Positions 44,206-53,718 of a stretch of DNA of 64,000 nucleotides are shown piece after piece. The stretch's first letter is position 1; the number at the start of each line of letters is the position of its first letter. The notes beneath the pieces are model-generated. The model saw nothing but the letters and a program-made list of their open reading frames with translations, did no database searches and had not been told where the DNA came from. This stretch comes from Flavobacterium psychrotrophum (GTDB lineage Bacteria; Bacteroidota; Bacteroidia; Flavobacteriales; Flavobacteriaceae): NCBI RefSeq assembly GCF_003403075.1, contig NZ_CP031557.1:1116001-1180000 (forward strand), written 5' to 3'. The position numbers and the translations under genes were made by a program.

Positions 44206-46185
44206 CTACCGCTTCTCATCTTTAATAAGGCCGCGTTTTTCCATATCCCTGATAATAGTATCTATAATTGTATCTGCGGCTTTGCCTTTTGCAAAAAAGA
44301 ATGCAATTGCCGCATAGGCTTTGACGCCAAGTTTAGATGCGGGAGTAAAAAGCGCCTTATCAAGTACAGACTTTTTTCTTAGTTGCTTTAAAATGATGCT
44401 TGTTTCTATGCGTTTTTCTTCAACTTCGCTATTGGTAATGTTCTTTGCAACAGCGAGCAGCCTTTTTATTATTTTCTTTTTTAGCCCAAGGATATAACTT
44501 AGCCTGATAGACGGATAATCATAAACCTCTTCTTCTTTCGGTGTCTCAATTGTATAGCCATTTTCGGCATTGCCACGTATCCTGATGTCCGGGACTATGC
44601 ACAGGTACGTTTTCGTAGCAGTAGTTTTTGCATCGGTACCTGCTGCTGTTTCATTTTGCGGTTGGCCTTCATGTAGGGTAGCTTCTTTTTTGGTATCGCC
44701 TGCTGCAACTTCTATATCGCGTTTGCCGTAAGTATCAACCTTTTTGTAACCAAATTCTAGAATAGGATTTTTACTTTCCTGCGGTACGGTAAAATGGTGT
44801 TGTAAAAAGCGCTGGCAATTACGCCTGCCCAGCAGGTAGTCGTGCTTGCGGAACTCTTTGCTAAAGAACCCTCCAAATCCACCCAGTGAGCCACAGGCTA
44901 TGGCATATTTTTCTTTTTTATCGGTGCCGGCTACATTCTCATAACGCTCCGGCATTATCAGGAAACGGGTATAATCTTCGTCAAGGTAGGCACGCTTTAT
45001 CTGCTCATCCTTCATCATCAGTTGGCTGCGCATGGCTCCTAAAATTGATGGCAACACATGGCGCCAGGCTTTTTTAGGTACATATTTAGGCTCAGGATCC
45101 TCATCGTTAGGAAAAGGGTCTATCATTAACACTACGCTGTTAAACTCTTTTGCACTCGTAGCTATCTGCGTACCATCGTGGCGGTCTTCTAAAAGCGATT
45201 CTGTAATTTCATACGGTTCATTATTAATAACCCCACCGTCTACATTAAGCGACTCAAAATCGCCATCGGGCAAAAAGCTGTACTGTGCGCCCGTTTTATT
45301 TTTCATGAGGTTAAGATACCTGCTGTTCTCAATATAGGAACGCCCCCTAATAAGGTTGCGGCTTTCAAGCCCTACCGGGAAAGCACCTGTGCCCATAGCG
45401 GCCTGTTTCAGTACTTCGGTATTCAGTCCGTCTGGGGCATTAAAATGCACGGGTATGCGCCCATCGCTGTCAGGTTTTAATATGGCGGTTGCCGGGGTGC
45501 CATCTTCATTTACCGGCAACTCTTCAGTAGCGTTTTTTTTTGTTTCATCCAGCTTAAAAAAGGCGTAGTCGCGGTGCATGCGCATACGGTGTTTGCGATC
45601 GCCACTGCTGGTTTTAAAGGTTATCTCATAAGAAAAGCCCCTTAGGTTGGTAAGTGTTGTAAAAACATCAAGGTCTTTAGCTATGTAGGGGCGCTGGTAT
45701 TTTTGGGTAACGCGCTTATCCAGCATATCTGATGCAATATCGCGTATAAAATTTGAGTTGAAGCCTGCGCGTACCTCTTTCTTTTTATTAAGCGTATCGT
45801 TCTCTATATCATCGGTATTTAGCAGCAGGCTCATCATGTCTATATCTTTAGCCTCCTTAAGGTTTACCCAGGCGTTGTATAGCGGATTGTTTTTTGTTAA
45901 ACTGTCATCGTTAGCATTGTGCTTGTTAACGGGTTTAAAATCTTGCTGAAGGCCTGCCGCGGTAATGGCTGCCGTCATTCCGCCTGCCGATGCGCCGCCC
46001 AGCACTTCTATAAGAAAGTTATGCTGTGGTATGCCGCTTAGTTTCTCTTCGGCCTGAAGTTGCTTCGCTTTTTCCCAGTGTTCCAGTGCTTCAATAAGGT
46101 AATCTACAACGCCTGCAGTATAAGCCCCGGCAGATATAGCGCCTGCCATACAAATGCCTGCGTGAAAAGTATTTTTATTTTCCAT
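44206..46185 (-). CDS. Large patatin-like phospholipase
   Basis: 659 residues with no signal peptide. The patatin domain has the oxyanion segment CMAGAISAGAY (12-22), the nucleophile elbow GASAG (64-68, Ser66) and the catalytic Asp316 in the DGGVINNEPY motif. The region after about residue 370 is long, charged and not recognised. A hydrophobic patch sits near 620-640. Patatins release fatty acids from phospholipids. The gene stands alone, with no cGAS-like nucleotidyltransferase or other defence gene next to it, so a CBASS effector role is not supported. Confidence 0.85.
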   Translation of the reverse strand: MENKNTFHAGICMAGAISAGAYTAGVVDYLIEALEHWEKAKQLQAEEKLSGIPQHNFLIEVLGGASAGGMTAAITAAGLQQDFKPVNKHNANDDSLTKNNPLYNAWVNLKEAKDIDMMSLLLNTDDIENDTLNKKKEVRAGFNSNFIRDIASDMLDKRVTQKYQRPYIAKDLDVFTTLTNLRGFSYEITFKTSSGDRKHRMRMHRDYAFFKLDETKKNATEELPVNEDGTPATAILKPDSDGRIPVHFNAPDGLNTEVLKQAAMGTGAFPVGLESRNLIRGRSYIENSRYLNLMKNKTGAQYSFLPDGDFESLNVDGGVINNEPYEITESLLEDRHDGTQIATSAKEFNSVVLMIDPFPNDEDPEPKYVPKKAWRHVLPSILGAMRSQLMMKDEQIKRAYLDEDYTRFLIMPERYENVAGTDKKEKYAIACGSLGGFGGFFSKEFRKHDYLLGRRNCQRFLQHHFTVPQESKNPILEFGYKKVDTYGKRDIEVAAGDTKKEATLHEGQPQNETAAGTDAKTTATKTYLCIVPDIRIRGNAENGYTIETPKEEEVYDYPSIRLSYILGLKKKIIKRLLAVAKNITNSEVEEKRIETSIILKQLRKKSVLDKALFTPASKLGVKAYAAIAFFFAKGKAADTIIDTIIRDMEKRGLIKDEKR

Positions 46186-46350
46186 AAAGTAAGGTTGGTG
46201 ATTGTTATGCTGTTGTAAAGATATAATAAAACGTTAAATAGTGTCTATAAACTATTGAAGATTAATTGTTTAATAATGTATGTCTAAGGTGTTGAAAATG
46301 TGGGTAAAGGGCAGTTTGTAAGTTAAGAGTGCAACTTTGGTTAACTTTAT

Positions 46351-46358
46351 TATCTTTG
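46351..46358 (+). promoter_or_regulatory. -7 promoter box for the glycosyltransferase gene
   Basis: TATCTTTG, an exact TAnnTTTG, ends 4 bases before the ATG at 46363. This would give a leaderless or nearly leaderless transcript. Confidence 0.5.
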
Positions 46359-46362
46359 CTTT

Positions 46363-47511
46363 ATGCGTTTATCTGTAATAATACTTAATTATAATGTGCG
46401 GTATTTTTTGCATCTCTGCATTGCAAGTGTAGAAAAAGCAATCCAAAATATTGATGCTGAAATTATTGTGGTCGACAATAATTCGCCAGACGATAGCTGT
46501 GAAATGGTTAAGCAGTACTTTCCGCATATTACTCTTATAGAAAATAAAGAAAATTCCGGTTTCCCGAAAGGTAATAATATAGGTGTGGCTGCTGCTAAAG
46601 GCGAGTATGTTTGTATACTTAACCCGGATACTGTAGTTGCTGAAGATACTTTTGAAAAATTACTGGCATTTGCCGATGTTACACCCGATATGGGAGCTAC
46701 AGGTATTAAGCTGATTGATGGCAGGGGAGGTTTTTTACCCGAAAGCAAGCGCGGACTGCCTACGCCATGGGTAGCATTTACCAAGGTGTCAGGCTTGTAC
46801 AAAATGTTTCCGGGTGTAAAATCGTTTAACCAATATTATAATGTTGCCATACCCGAAGAGGGTATAGGTACTACCGATATACTTGTGGGGGCTTTTATGT
46901 TTATGAAACGCAGCCTGTACCTTGAAGTGGGGGGCTTTGACGAGGACTGCTTTATGTATAGCGATGATTTTGACCTGTCGTACAGCATTACCAAAAAGGG
47001 ATTGCTAAATTATTACTATGGTAAGGTTACAGCCATACATTTTAAAGGGGAGAGCACTGTAAAAGACGGGACATATATGAGGCGCTTTCGCGAGGCGATG
47101 CAGTTTTTTTATAAAAAGCATTTTAAAGCCTATCCTATTTTTGATCTTTTTATGCGCGCCGGTGCATTTGCATTTATGTTCGTAAAAAAGAACCGCAAGG
47201 GCGATGTTGTGGTTCCGGAGCGTTATGTTTTGGTTTCGGGCGATGCGACTTTTGAGGCTGCCCTGATGAGCCAACTTGAAAAACCATTGGTACGGGTAAC
47301 ATCTTTAACAGAAGAAAACGTATTTTTACAAAATGCCGGTGCAGAAATTATTTTTGATGCCGGTAGTATGCGTTATAATGATATGATTGCCTTTATGCAT
47401 AAGCACGGTAAAAGCTTTACCTATAAAATGCGTCCTGAAAACGCAGGCTTTATTACAGGAAGCAATAGCAGCGACGACAGGGGGCAGGTAGTTTTAGTAA
47501 AAGAGCGATAA
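46363..47511 (+). CDS. Family 2 glycosyltransferase (rhamnosyltransferase-like)
   Basis: 382 residues. The GT-A nucleotide-sugar domain begins RLSVIILNYNVRYFL and includes VDNNSPDDS, FPKGNNIGVAAAKGEYV and ILNPDTVV. The acceptor-side GAFMFMKRSLYLEVGGFDEDC (about 180-200) and SYSITKKG follow. It should transfer a sugar from a nucleotide donor to a cell-surface glycan. A hydrophobic segment (about 255-270) may hold it to the membrane. It is a single gene and no glycan cluster surrounds it. Confidence 0.88.
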   Translation: MRLSVIILNYNVRYFLHLCIASVEKAIQNIDAEIIVVDNNSPDDSCEMVKQYFPHITLIENKENSGFPKGNNIGVAAAKGEYVCILNPDTVVAEDTFEKLLAFADVTPDMGATGIKLIDGRGGFLPESKRGLPTPWVAFTKVSGLYKMFPGVKSFNQYYNVAIPEEGIGTTDILVGAFMFMKRSLYLEVGGFDEDCFMYSDDFDLSYSITKKGLLNYYYGKVTAIHFKGESTVKDGTYMRRFREAMQFFYKKHFKAYPIFDLFMRAGAFAFMFVKKNRKGDVVVPERYVLVSGDATFEAALMSQLEKPLVRVTSLTEENVFLQNAGAEIIFDAGSMRYNDMIAFMHKHGKSFTYKMRPENAGFITGSNSSDDRGQVVLVKER

Positions 47512-47593
47512 AAATATTTCTAAAATAGTTTTTGGTTTGTTTTTTTATTAAATTCGCAAACGATAAATTAAAATTCACCTTTTGGTTAACAAT

Positions 47594-48922
47594 ATGGCAA
47601 AGTTTGAGTTGAAATTACCCAAGATGGGAGAAAGTGTTGCTGAGGCAACCATAACTAACTGGCTTAAAAAGGTGGGCGACCACATTGCAGCCGATGAGGC
47701 TGTGCTTGAAATAGCTACCGATAAGGTTGACAGCGAGGTACCGTCTGAAGTGTCGGGTACGCTTTCAGAAATATTGTTTAATGTAAACGATGTGGTGCAG
47801 GTAGGCCAGACAATAGCCTATATTCAAACCGAAGGCGGTGTAGTAGTTGATGCTCCACAAGAATCATCGGCAGAGGCTATTCCGCACGTTGCAACCCTTG
47901 AGCAGGCTGTAGCCGTTGCCAGGGAAACAGTAGCTACGCCTGAAGATTTTTCGGGTTCGGATAAATTCTTTTCGCCACTGGTAAAAAATATTGCCAAAGA
48001 AGAGGGTGTAAGCTTGGCTGAACTTGAAGGCATAACAGGAACCGGTAAAGATGGCCGCGTTACTAAAAATGATATACTGGAGTATGTAGAGCAAAGGAAG
48101 AAAGCTCCAAAAGCTGAAATTTCAAATAACAATATCCAAATATCAAACGCGCAGCCGGTAACAAGCACGCAGCAACCTGTAGCAGCAAAAGCAGCTCCTG
48201 TTAGTGTTAACGGAGGTAACGAGATTGTGGAGATGGACCGTATGCGTAAGCTTATATCGGGCTATATGGTGCAGAGCGTGCAAACATCTGCTCACGTGCA
48301 GTCGTTTATTGAGGTAGATGTTACCAATATTGTAAAATGGAGGGATAAGGTTAAAACTGCGTTTGAAAAACGTGAGGGCGAAAAGCTAACCTTTACCCCA
48401 ATATTTATGGAAGCTGTTGCTAAGGCGCTTAAAGACTTCCCGGGGATGAACATTAGCGTAGATGGCGATTACATTATCAAAAAGAAAAATATTAACCTGG
48501 GTATGGCCGCGGCCCTGCCTAATGGTAACCTTATAGTACCGGTTATTAAAAATGCCGACCAGCTAAACCTTGTGGGTATGGCTAAGGCTGTTAACGACCT
48601 TGGTAACCGCGCTAAAGCGGGTAAACTTAAACCGGATGATACCCAGGGTGGTACATACACTGTAACTAACGTGGGTACGTTTGGCAGTGTGTTTGGTACG
48701 CCTATTATCAACCAGCCGCAGGTAGGTATCCTGGCGTTGGGTGCCATACGTAAAGTGCCGGCAGTAATAGAAACCCCTGATGGCGACTTTATAGGCATAC
48801 GCCAAAAAATGTTCCTGTCACACAGCTATGACCACCGTGTGGTAGATGGTGCACTGGGTGGATCTTTTGTAAAACGTGTAGCCGAATATCTTGAGGCTTT
48901 TGACGCTAACCGCGACTTTTAA
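47594..48922 (+). CDS. Branched-chain-type 2-oxo acid dehydrogenase E2
   Basis: 442 residues from the ATG at 47594. The lipoyl domain (1-80) carries Lys44 in EIATDKVDSEV. A peripheral-subunit-binding domain lies at about 130-170 (FFSPLVKNIAKEEGVSLAEL). The acyltransferase domain has His414 and Asp418 in SHSYDHRVVDGALGG. The opening FELKLPKMGESVAEATI resembles branched-chain E2 proteins more than the pyruvate or oxoglutarate types. No E1 or E3 gene is adjacent. The linker after the binding domain holds ISNNNIQISN (176-185), coded by AT-rich repeats. Confidence 0.88.
   Translation: MAKFELKLPKMGESVAEATITNWLKKVGDHIAADEAVLEIATDKVDSEVPSEVSGTLSEILFNVNDVVQVGQTIAYIQTEGGVVVDAPQESSAEAIPHVATLEQAVAVARETVATPEDFSGSDKFFSPLVKNIAKEEGVSLAELEGITGTGKDGRVTKNDILEYVEQRKKAPKAEISNNNIQISNAQPVTSTQQPVAAKAAPVSVNGGNEIVEMDRMRKLISGYMVQSVQTSAHVQSFIEVDVTNIVKWRDKVKTAFEKREGEKLTFTPIFMEAVAKALKDFPGMNISVDGDYIIKKKNINLGMAAALPNGNLIVPVIKNADQLNLVGMAKAVNDLGNRAKAGKLKPDDTQGGTYTVTNVGTFGSVFGTPIINQPQVGILALGAIRKVPAVIETPDGDFIGIRQKMFLSHSYDHRVVDGALGGSFVKRVAEYLEAFDANRDF
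48118..48147. repeat. AT-rich repeat-like insertion in the E2 linker
   Basis: A 30-bp run of tandem-like AATTTCAAATAACAAT- and ATCCAAATATCAA-type units, in frame as ISNNNIQISN, lies between the subunit-binding and catalytic domains. Confidence 0.45.
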
Positions 48923-48944
48923 TTTTCTGAATTTATATTGTGAG

Positions 48945-48969
48945 AGCCCCGTTTATTCGGGGCTTTTGT
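48945..48969 (+). terminator. Terminator after the E2 gene
   Basis: 7-bp stem AGCCCCG/CGGGGCT with a 6-base loop and T-run, 22 bases after the stop codon. Confidence 0.85.
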
Positions 48970-48978
48970 TTTTTTTAC

Positions 48979-48986
48979 TACTTTTG
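48979..48986 (+). promoter_or_regulatory. -7 promoter box for the delta-60 repeat gene
   Basis: TACTTTTG, an exact match, 21 bases before the ATG at 49008. Confidence 0.5.
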
Positions 48987-49007
48987 CGACAAACTAATCA
49001 ACAAATC

Positions 49008-51509
49008 ATGAAAAATCTTTTCAGGCATATTATTATCGCCTCATTTCTTGCTGTTTGTATATCAGGTAACGCGCAGGAAGGTGCAAATGACCCAACTTTT
49101 AATCCTATTGATACCTCACTTGGAAATGGTACTAATGATGCCATAAGTGATATGGAAGTGCAGCCAGACGGTAAGATTTTACTTGCAGGTAACTTTAGCT
49201 TTTATAAAAATATTGAATCTCATCATATTGTGCGCCTAAATGCAGACAGATCTATAGATATATCTTTTAATGTAGGTGCTTTGATTGATGGATATATAGA
49301 TGAAATAGTTGTACAAAATGATGGTAAAATATTGATTTCAGGTGGGTTTACTCATTACGGAAATAATGAAGTGAATGGCTTCGCCCGCTTGAATGCTAAT
49401 GGTAGCCTCGATACAACATTTAATACTGGACCAGGATTTAACAATAAAGTTTATAAATTACTTATTCAGCCTGATAATAAAATATTAGTTGCAGGTAGCT
49501 TTTCGAGTTACAATGGAGTAGCATGTTATGCTGTAATAAGACTTAATTATGATGGGAGTATAGACAATTCCTTTGCTATGAACAGTAGCATAACTTCTGT
49601 ACTGGATATTGTTTTTCAAGATGATAAAATAATAATTGCGGGCAGGGGGTCGGCAAATTCTTACACAGTTAAAAGGTTTCTCTCTACAGGAGCAGAAGAT
49701 ACAACTTTTTATAGCTGGTACGGAAATATAGGCTTTAGAAGAAGCCTCGAAATCCAACAGGATAATAAGATTCTTGTAGCATCATGGCCGGTTTCTTTTG
49801 AAGAGTCTCCATCGATTGTAAGATTAAATGCAAACGGACGTGTCGATAGTTCATTTAGCGGAGGCCTTTCTTCAGATGCAACAATTACTGACATTGTCCT
49901 GCAAGAAGATAACAAAATTATAATTGTGGGAGAGTTTACTAACTATGGTAGTGCCGTAGCACACTCTGCGGCAAGGTTAAATACTAACGGACAATTAGAT
50001 GCCACGTTCAATACACCTCTTCAAAAGGTGGACTATCCAATACTGGTAGCGGCCACAAGATCTGATGGTTTGCTGTTTGGTGGGATGTTTACAATGTATA
50101 ATTCTATTTGTAGTAATTACCTTATAGCTCTTGATAATAATGGTAATCAGGATACAATAGGATATGATAACGACAAAGGCGCTAATAATGAGGTAAGTGT
50201 AATAGTAGATGCTGGTGGAGGTAATATGCTGCTAGGAGGCAATTTTACCCATTATAACGGTGTTGCAAAAAATAAACTGACAATTATTAACGCAGATGGC
50301 GGACTAGTAGAAAGTTTTAATCCTGGAGCAGGGCCTGATGGATGGGTTAACCAAATTTTAAGGCAGACAGATGGGCGATATATTATTGTAGGCGATTTTA
50401 ATAGTTATAATGGAATACCAAGAAAAAATATTGCCCGCATAAATGCTGATGGCAGCCTGGATGAAAGTTATAATGCACTAACTGCGTTTTATCCGGGTAG
50501 CACAAACTTTGGCATTTTGCAAGGAGCTAGATTGCAGAGCGATGATAAACTTATAATATATGGTGTTTTATATGATCAGGTTATTCAGCCGGGTCAATTT
50601 AGATTTGCAATCAGAATTAATATCGATGGCACTTTAGATGAAACTTTTACTATGGTTGCGCCTAATCAGGTTGTTACAGGTGGTATTCCATTAGTTGAAG
50701 ATTTACATGTTTTATCTGATGGCAAAATTATATTTTCTTTACAACAATATTCGTCATCAGGGCGTGCAATCTTCAGGGTAAATACGGATGGTAGTTTAGA
50801 TAATTCATTTCCACTTATAGAAGCTGGTTTTAATAATTATAATCATAAATTATTGCCAGATGCAAATGGCGGATTTATTATTTCCAGCCAAATGTCTAGT
50901 GGTACTAACACACCAAATATAATACAATACAGAAAGATGACTGCCGATGGTATTTTAGAAACGAATCCTTTCTATAGCACAGGTGAAGAATCTGGAGAAA
51001 TACTATTTTTTCAGGCAGACGGTAAATTCTTTGTTTATAAAGGTATGTATTTAGAAAATCAGATCATTAAACGTTTCAATTCTGATGGTACAGCAGATCA
51101 TACTTTTAATTCGGGCGATGGATTTAGGGGGTTTCATAAAAGAATAAATACTGCTTTTTTTCAGCAAGACAAGATAATTATTGCGGGTAGTTTTGAAAGA
51201 TATGATGGTGCCCACCGTAGTCGTATAGTGAGGATAACCAGCACGGGTACCTTAAACGCAGATAAACCTGAAATTAAAGCTTCAAAAGTCATTATATATA
51301 AAAATAACGAAGGCGTTATTGTAAAATCAATGCAGCAACCAATTGTTTCTGTGCAGGTTTATGACCTTGCAGGTAAGTTACTTGCCAGTGACGCAACTAC
51401 TATAGGTAAAAGTGAGATTAGTTTGCAAACAGGCAATACTAAGCCGGCTATACTAATAGTAAAAGCCACCCTTGCAGACGGCAAAGTTATAAATAAGAAG
51501 ATTTATTAA
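49008..51509 (+). CDS. Secreted delta-60 repeat protein with T9SS-type C terminus
   Basis: 833 residues from the ATG at 49008, with a signal peptide ending GNAQ. The body is made of about 12 delta-60 repeats of roughly 50-60 residues (DPTFN, DGKILLAGNF, LNADGSLD units), which form beta-propeller-like folds. The C terminus (about 760-833: VYDLAGKLLASD, GKVINKKIY) resembles a T9SS sorting domain. It is probably exported to the cell surface; no enzymatic motif is visible. An upstream ATG in the same frame lies inside the E2 gene and is not used. Confidence 0.85.
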   Translation: MKNLFRHIIIASFLAVCISGNAQEGANDPTFNPIDTSLGNGTNDAISDMEVQPDGKILLAGNFSFYKNIESHHIVRLNADRSIDISFNVGALIDGYIDEIVVQNDGKILISGGFTHYGNNEVNGFARLNANGSLDTTFNTGPGFNNKVYKLLIQPDNKILVAGSFSSYNGVACYAVIRLNYDGSIDNSFAMNSSITSVLDIVFQDDKIIIAGRGSANSYTVKRFLSTGAEDTTFYSWYGNIGFRRSLEIQQDNKILVASWPVSFEESPSIVRLNANGRVDSSFSGGLSSDATITDIVLQEDNKIIIVGEFTNYGSAVAHSAARLNTNGQLDATFNTPLQKVDYPILVAATRSDGLLFGGMFTMYNSICSNYLIALDNNGNQDTIGYDNDKGANNEVSVIVDAGGGNMLLGGNFTHYNGVAKNKLTIINADGGLVESFNPGAGPDGWVNQILRQTDGRYIIVGDFNSYNGIPRKNIARINADGSLDESYNALTAFYPGSTNFGILQGARLQSDDKLIIYGVLYDQVIQPGQFRFAIRINIDGTLDETFTMVAPNQVVTGGIPLVEDLHVLSDGKIIFSLQQYSSSGRAIFRVNTDGSLDNSFPLIEAGFNNYNHKLLPDANGGFIISSQMSSGTNTPNIIQYRKMTADGILETNPFYSTGEESGEILFFQADGKFFVYKGMYLENQIIKRFNSDGTADHTFNSGDGFRGFHKRINTAFFQQDKIIIAGSFERYDGAHRSRIVRITSTGTLNADKPEIKASKVIIYKNNEGVIVKSMQQPIVSVQVYDLAGKLLASDATTIGKSEISLQTGNTKPAILIVKATLADGKVINKKIY

Positions 51510-51532
51510 AATAATCTTATTTCACTAATACA

Positions 51533-51557
51533 GAGCCCCGCTATTGCGGGGTTTTTG
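51533..51557 (+). terminator. Terminator after the delta-60 repeat gene
   Basis: GCCCCGC/GCGGGGT stem, 4-base loop, T5 run, 23 bases after the stop codon. Confidence 0.85.
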
Positions 51558-51618
51558 TTTTATATCAACTTCATAAAACCATAAACCACCATATCAATCC
51601 ATATTCAAAAAAATAGTT

Positions 51619-51626
51619 TAGATTTG
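51619..51626 (+). promoter_or_regulatory. -7 promoter box for the MFS gene
   Basis: TAGATTTG, an exact match, 19 bases before the ATG. Confidence 0.55.
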
Positions 51627-51645
51627 AGCCATAAACCAATACTCT

Positions 51646-52938
51646 ATGGTACTACCCGAAAAAGGCAGTAAAAAGCTGCTTAACGCATGGGCGTTTTACG
51701 ACTGGGCAAACTCTGTATACAGCCTTGTAATAGCCTCGGCGGTGTTCCCTATATTCTACGACCAGATATTTCCTAAAGGTACAATGGTACCGGTATTTGG
51801 CACAACCATGAAGAGCACCGCGCTAATGAGTTTTACTACAGCCTTTGCTTTTCTTATTGTAGCCTTTATATCGCCATTACTATCTGGTATTGCAGACTAT
51901 GCCGGTAATAAAAAGAATTTCCTTAAGACATTTTGCTATATTGGTGCGCTTTCGTGTATAGGCTTGTATTGGTTTGACAGCGATAATTTATATTTCAGTT
52001 TACTGTGCTATCTGTTCGGGCTAATTGGCTTTTGGGGTAGTTTAGTGTTTTATAACTCTTACCTGCCGGATATTGCTTATCCGGAGCAGCAGGATGCCAT
52101 AAGTGCTAAAGGCTATTCTATGGGATACATAGGCAGTGTTATATTGCTGGTGCTTAACCTGGCTATGGTAATGTTTCCTAAGGCCTTTCATTTAGAAAAT
52201 GCAATGCAGGCGATGCGTATCTCATTTATATCGGTAGGGGTATGGTGGATTGGCTTTAGCCAGTATACTTACTTGTACCTGCCCAAGGGCGCCAGGGCAA
52301 ATAAAGTTACCGGCGATGTATTGCTGAATGGTTTTAAAGAACTGCGCAAGGTGTGGGCACAAATGGGCGATAACCGTACCCTAAAACGCTACCTGAGTGC
52401 TTTTTTTGTATACAGCATGGCAGTACAAACGGTTATGCTTGCTGCTACTTATTTTGGTGCCGAAGAAATTGCCTGGCCTAATGATGATGCTAAAAGCATG
52501 GGGTTAATAATCAGTATATTGCTTATACAGCTTATTGCAGTTGCAGGCGCGCTAATTACGTCGAAACTTTCGGCTAAGTTTGGTAATATTAAAACCCTTA
52601 TAGGTATTAATATTGTATGGGCGGTAATATGTACCTGTGCTTATTTTGTAACTTTACCCATACATTTTTATGTTACTGCAGCCTTTGTAGGTTTGGTTAT
52701 GGGCGGCATCCAGAGCCTATCGCGCAGTACATATTCTAAATTCCTGCCGGAAACTACAGATACTGCCTCTTACTTTAGCTTTTATGACGTTACCGAAAAA
52801 ATAGGCATTGTAATAGGTATGGTACTTTATGGAGCAATAGACCAAATGTTTGGCAGTATGCGCTACTCAGTAGTATTCTTAACGGTTTTCTTTGTGGTAG
52901 GGGTATTGCTTTTACTAAGGGTTCCTAAAAAGAATTAA
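51646..52938 (+). CDS. MFS transporter, UMF1 (Atg22-like) family
   Basis: 430 residues with 11-12 membrane segments. The N-terminal NAWAFYDWANSVYSLVI and GYIGSVILLVLNLAM, then VMGGIQSLSRSTYSKFLPE, are typical of the UMF1 family related to yeast vacuolar Atg22. The yeast protein exports amino acids; bacterial members have no assigned substrate. The gene has its own promoter and ends 9 bases from the convergent NudK-like gene. Confidence 0.88.
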   Translation: MVLPEKGSKKLLNAWAFYDWANSVYSLVIASAVFPIFYDQIFPKGTMVPVFGTTMKSTALMSFTTAFAFLIVAFISPLLSGIADYAGNKKNFLKTFCYIGALSCIGLYWFDSDNLYFSLLCYLFGLIGFWGSLVFYNSYLPDIAYPEQQDAISAKGYSMGYIGSVILLVLNLAMVMFPKAFHLENAMQAMRISFISVGVWWIGFSQYTYLYLPKGARANKVTGDVLLNGFKELRKVWAQMGDNRTLKRYLSAFFVYSMAVQTVMLAATYFGAEEIAWPNDDAKSMGLIISILLIQLIAVAGALITSKLSAKFGNIKTLIGINIVWAVICTCAYFVTLPIHFYVTAAFVGLVMGGIQSLSRSTYSKFLPETTDTASYFSFYDVTEKIGIVIGMVLYGAIDQMFGSMRYSVVFLTVFFVVGVLLLLRVPKKN

Positions 52939-52947
52939 GGTTATATA

Positions 52948-53538
52948 CTAATTATCATAGTTAATAAGCTGTTCCAGTCTTGCATACTGTAGCAGCATTA
53001 TTGTTTTGGCATCGTTTATTTCGCCACTGGCTATCATATTGTATGCTTTGGTAAAGTTGAGTTCCAGTACCTCTATATTTTCATGTTCCTCTTCGAGTCC
53101 GCCGCCGGTGCCGGTTTTCATGGCACTGGTGTAAGGTGCAATAAAAAAATGTATGGTTTCTGTAACAGATCCTGGCGACATATATACTTCCATAATCTTT
53201 TTAACTGCGCCTATAGTGTAACCGGTTTCCTCCTGGGTTTCGCGTCTTATGCACTCTTCGGGTTCATTTTCATCCAGCTTACCTGCGGGGGCTTCTATCA
53301 TAAGGCCATTAGTATTGCCGTTAAAATAGGTTGCAATACGAAGCTGGCGTGTAAGTATAACAGTATTATTCTCTGAATTATACAACAGTATTACAGCCCC
53401 ATTGCCACGATTGTAAACTTCGCGGGTATCGGTTGTTTTTTCTCCCGATGTTTCTGTTGCTTCATAGGTTACTTTAGTAAGTACTGCCCAGTTGTCGCTT
53501 AGTACTGCTTCTGAGATGATCCTGATGGTATCTGACAT
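52948..53538 (-). CDS. NUDIX hydrolase, NudK-like (GDP-mannose pyrophosphatase family)
   Basis: 196 residues. The Nudix box is GKLDENEPEECIRRETQEE, with the one-residue-short spacing seen in E. coli NudK. Further matches to NudK are VYMSPGSVTETIHFFIA and the tail GEINDAKTIMLLQYARLE. NudK splits GDP-mannose and related sugar nucleotides; ADP-ribose is a possible alternative. The protein is cytoplasmic with no signal peptide. It converges with the MFS gene and no terminator is present between them. Confidence 0.85.
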   Translation of the reverse strand: MSDTIRIISEAVLSDNWAVLTKVTYEATETSGEKTTDTREVYNRGNGAVILLYNSENNTVILTRQLRIATYFNGNTNGLMIEAPAGKLDENEPEECIRRETQEETGYTIGAVKKIMEVYMSPGSVTETIHFFIAPYTSAMKTGTGGGLEEEHENIEVLELNFTKAYNMIASGEINDAKTIMLLQYARLEQLINYDN

Positions 53539-53670
53539 GGAATTAATTCTTGATGGTAATGTTTTAATAGAACGTAAAATTCGTAATATTAGTCTTACGC
53601 ATTAATATATTACATGTTAAAATAAAGATAATATTTAATATATCAGCAGTTTATGTAAAACTTAAACTAC

Positions 53671-53699
53671 TAAATTTAAGTTAAATTATCTTAAATTTA
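53671..53699. repeat. AT-rich inverted repeats in the nudK-side intergenic region
   Basis: TAAATTTAAG (53671-53680) and CTTAAATTTA (53690-53699) are a perfect 10-bp inverted repeat. Further TTTAAAT-type repeats continue to about 53718, just ahead of the promoter of the next gene. Confidence 0.55.
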
Positions 53700-53710
53700 A
53701 TTTAAATATT

Positions 53711-53718
53711 TAAATTTG
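53711..53718 (+). promoter_or_regulatory. -7 promoter box for the small membrane protein gene
   Basis: TAAATTTG, an exact match. The leader to the ATG at 53798 would be about 75 bases and would hold a CCGGCA/TGCCGG hairpin (53758-53777). Confidence 0.4.

Noticed and set aside
44206..46185. Patatin as a CBASS (CapV-like) anti-phage effector
   Set aside because: No cGAS/DncV-like nucleotidyltransferase or other CBASS gene is adjacent; the neighbours are an M1 peptidase and a glycosyltransferase.
48891..49007. Earlier start of the delta-60 repeat gene
   Set aside because: That start lies within the E2 gene and upstream of a terminator and promoter; the ATG at 49008 gives a proper signal peptide.
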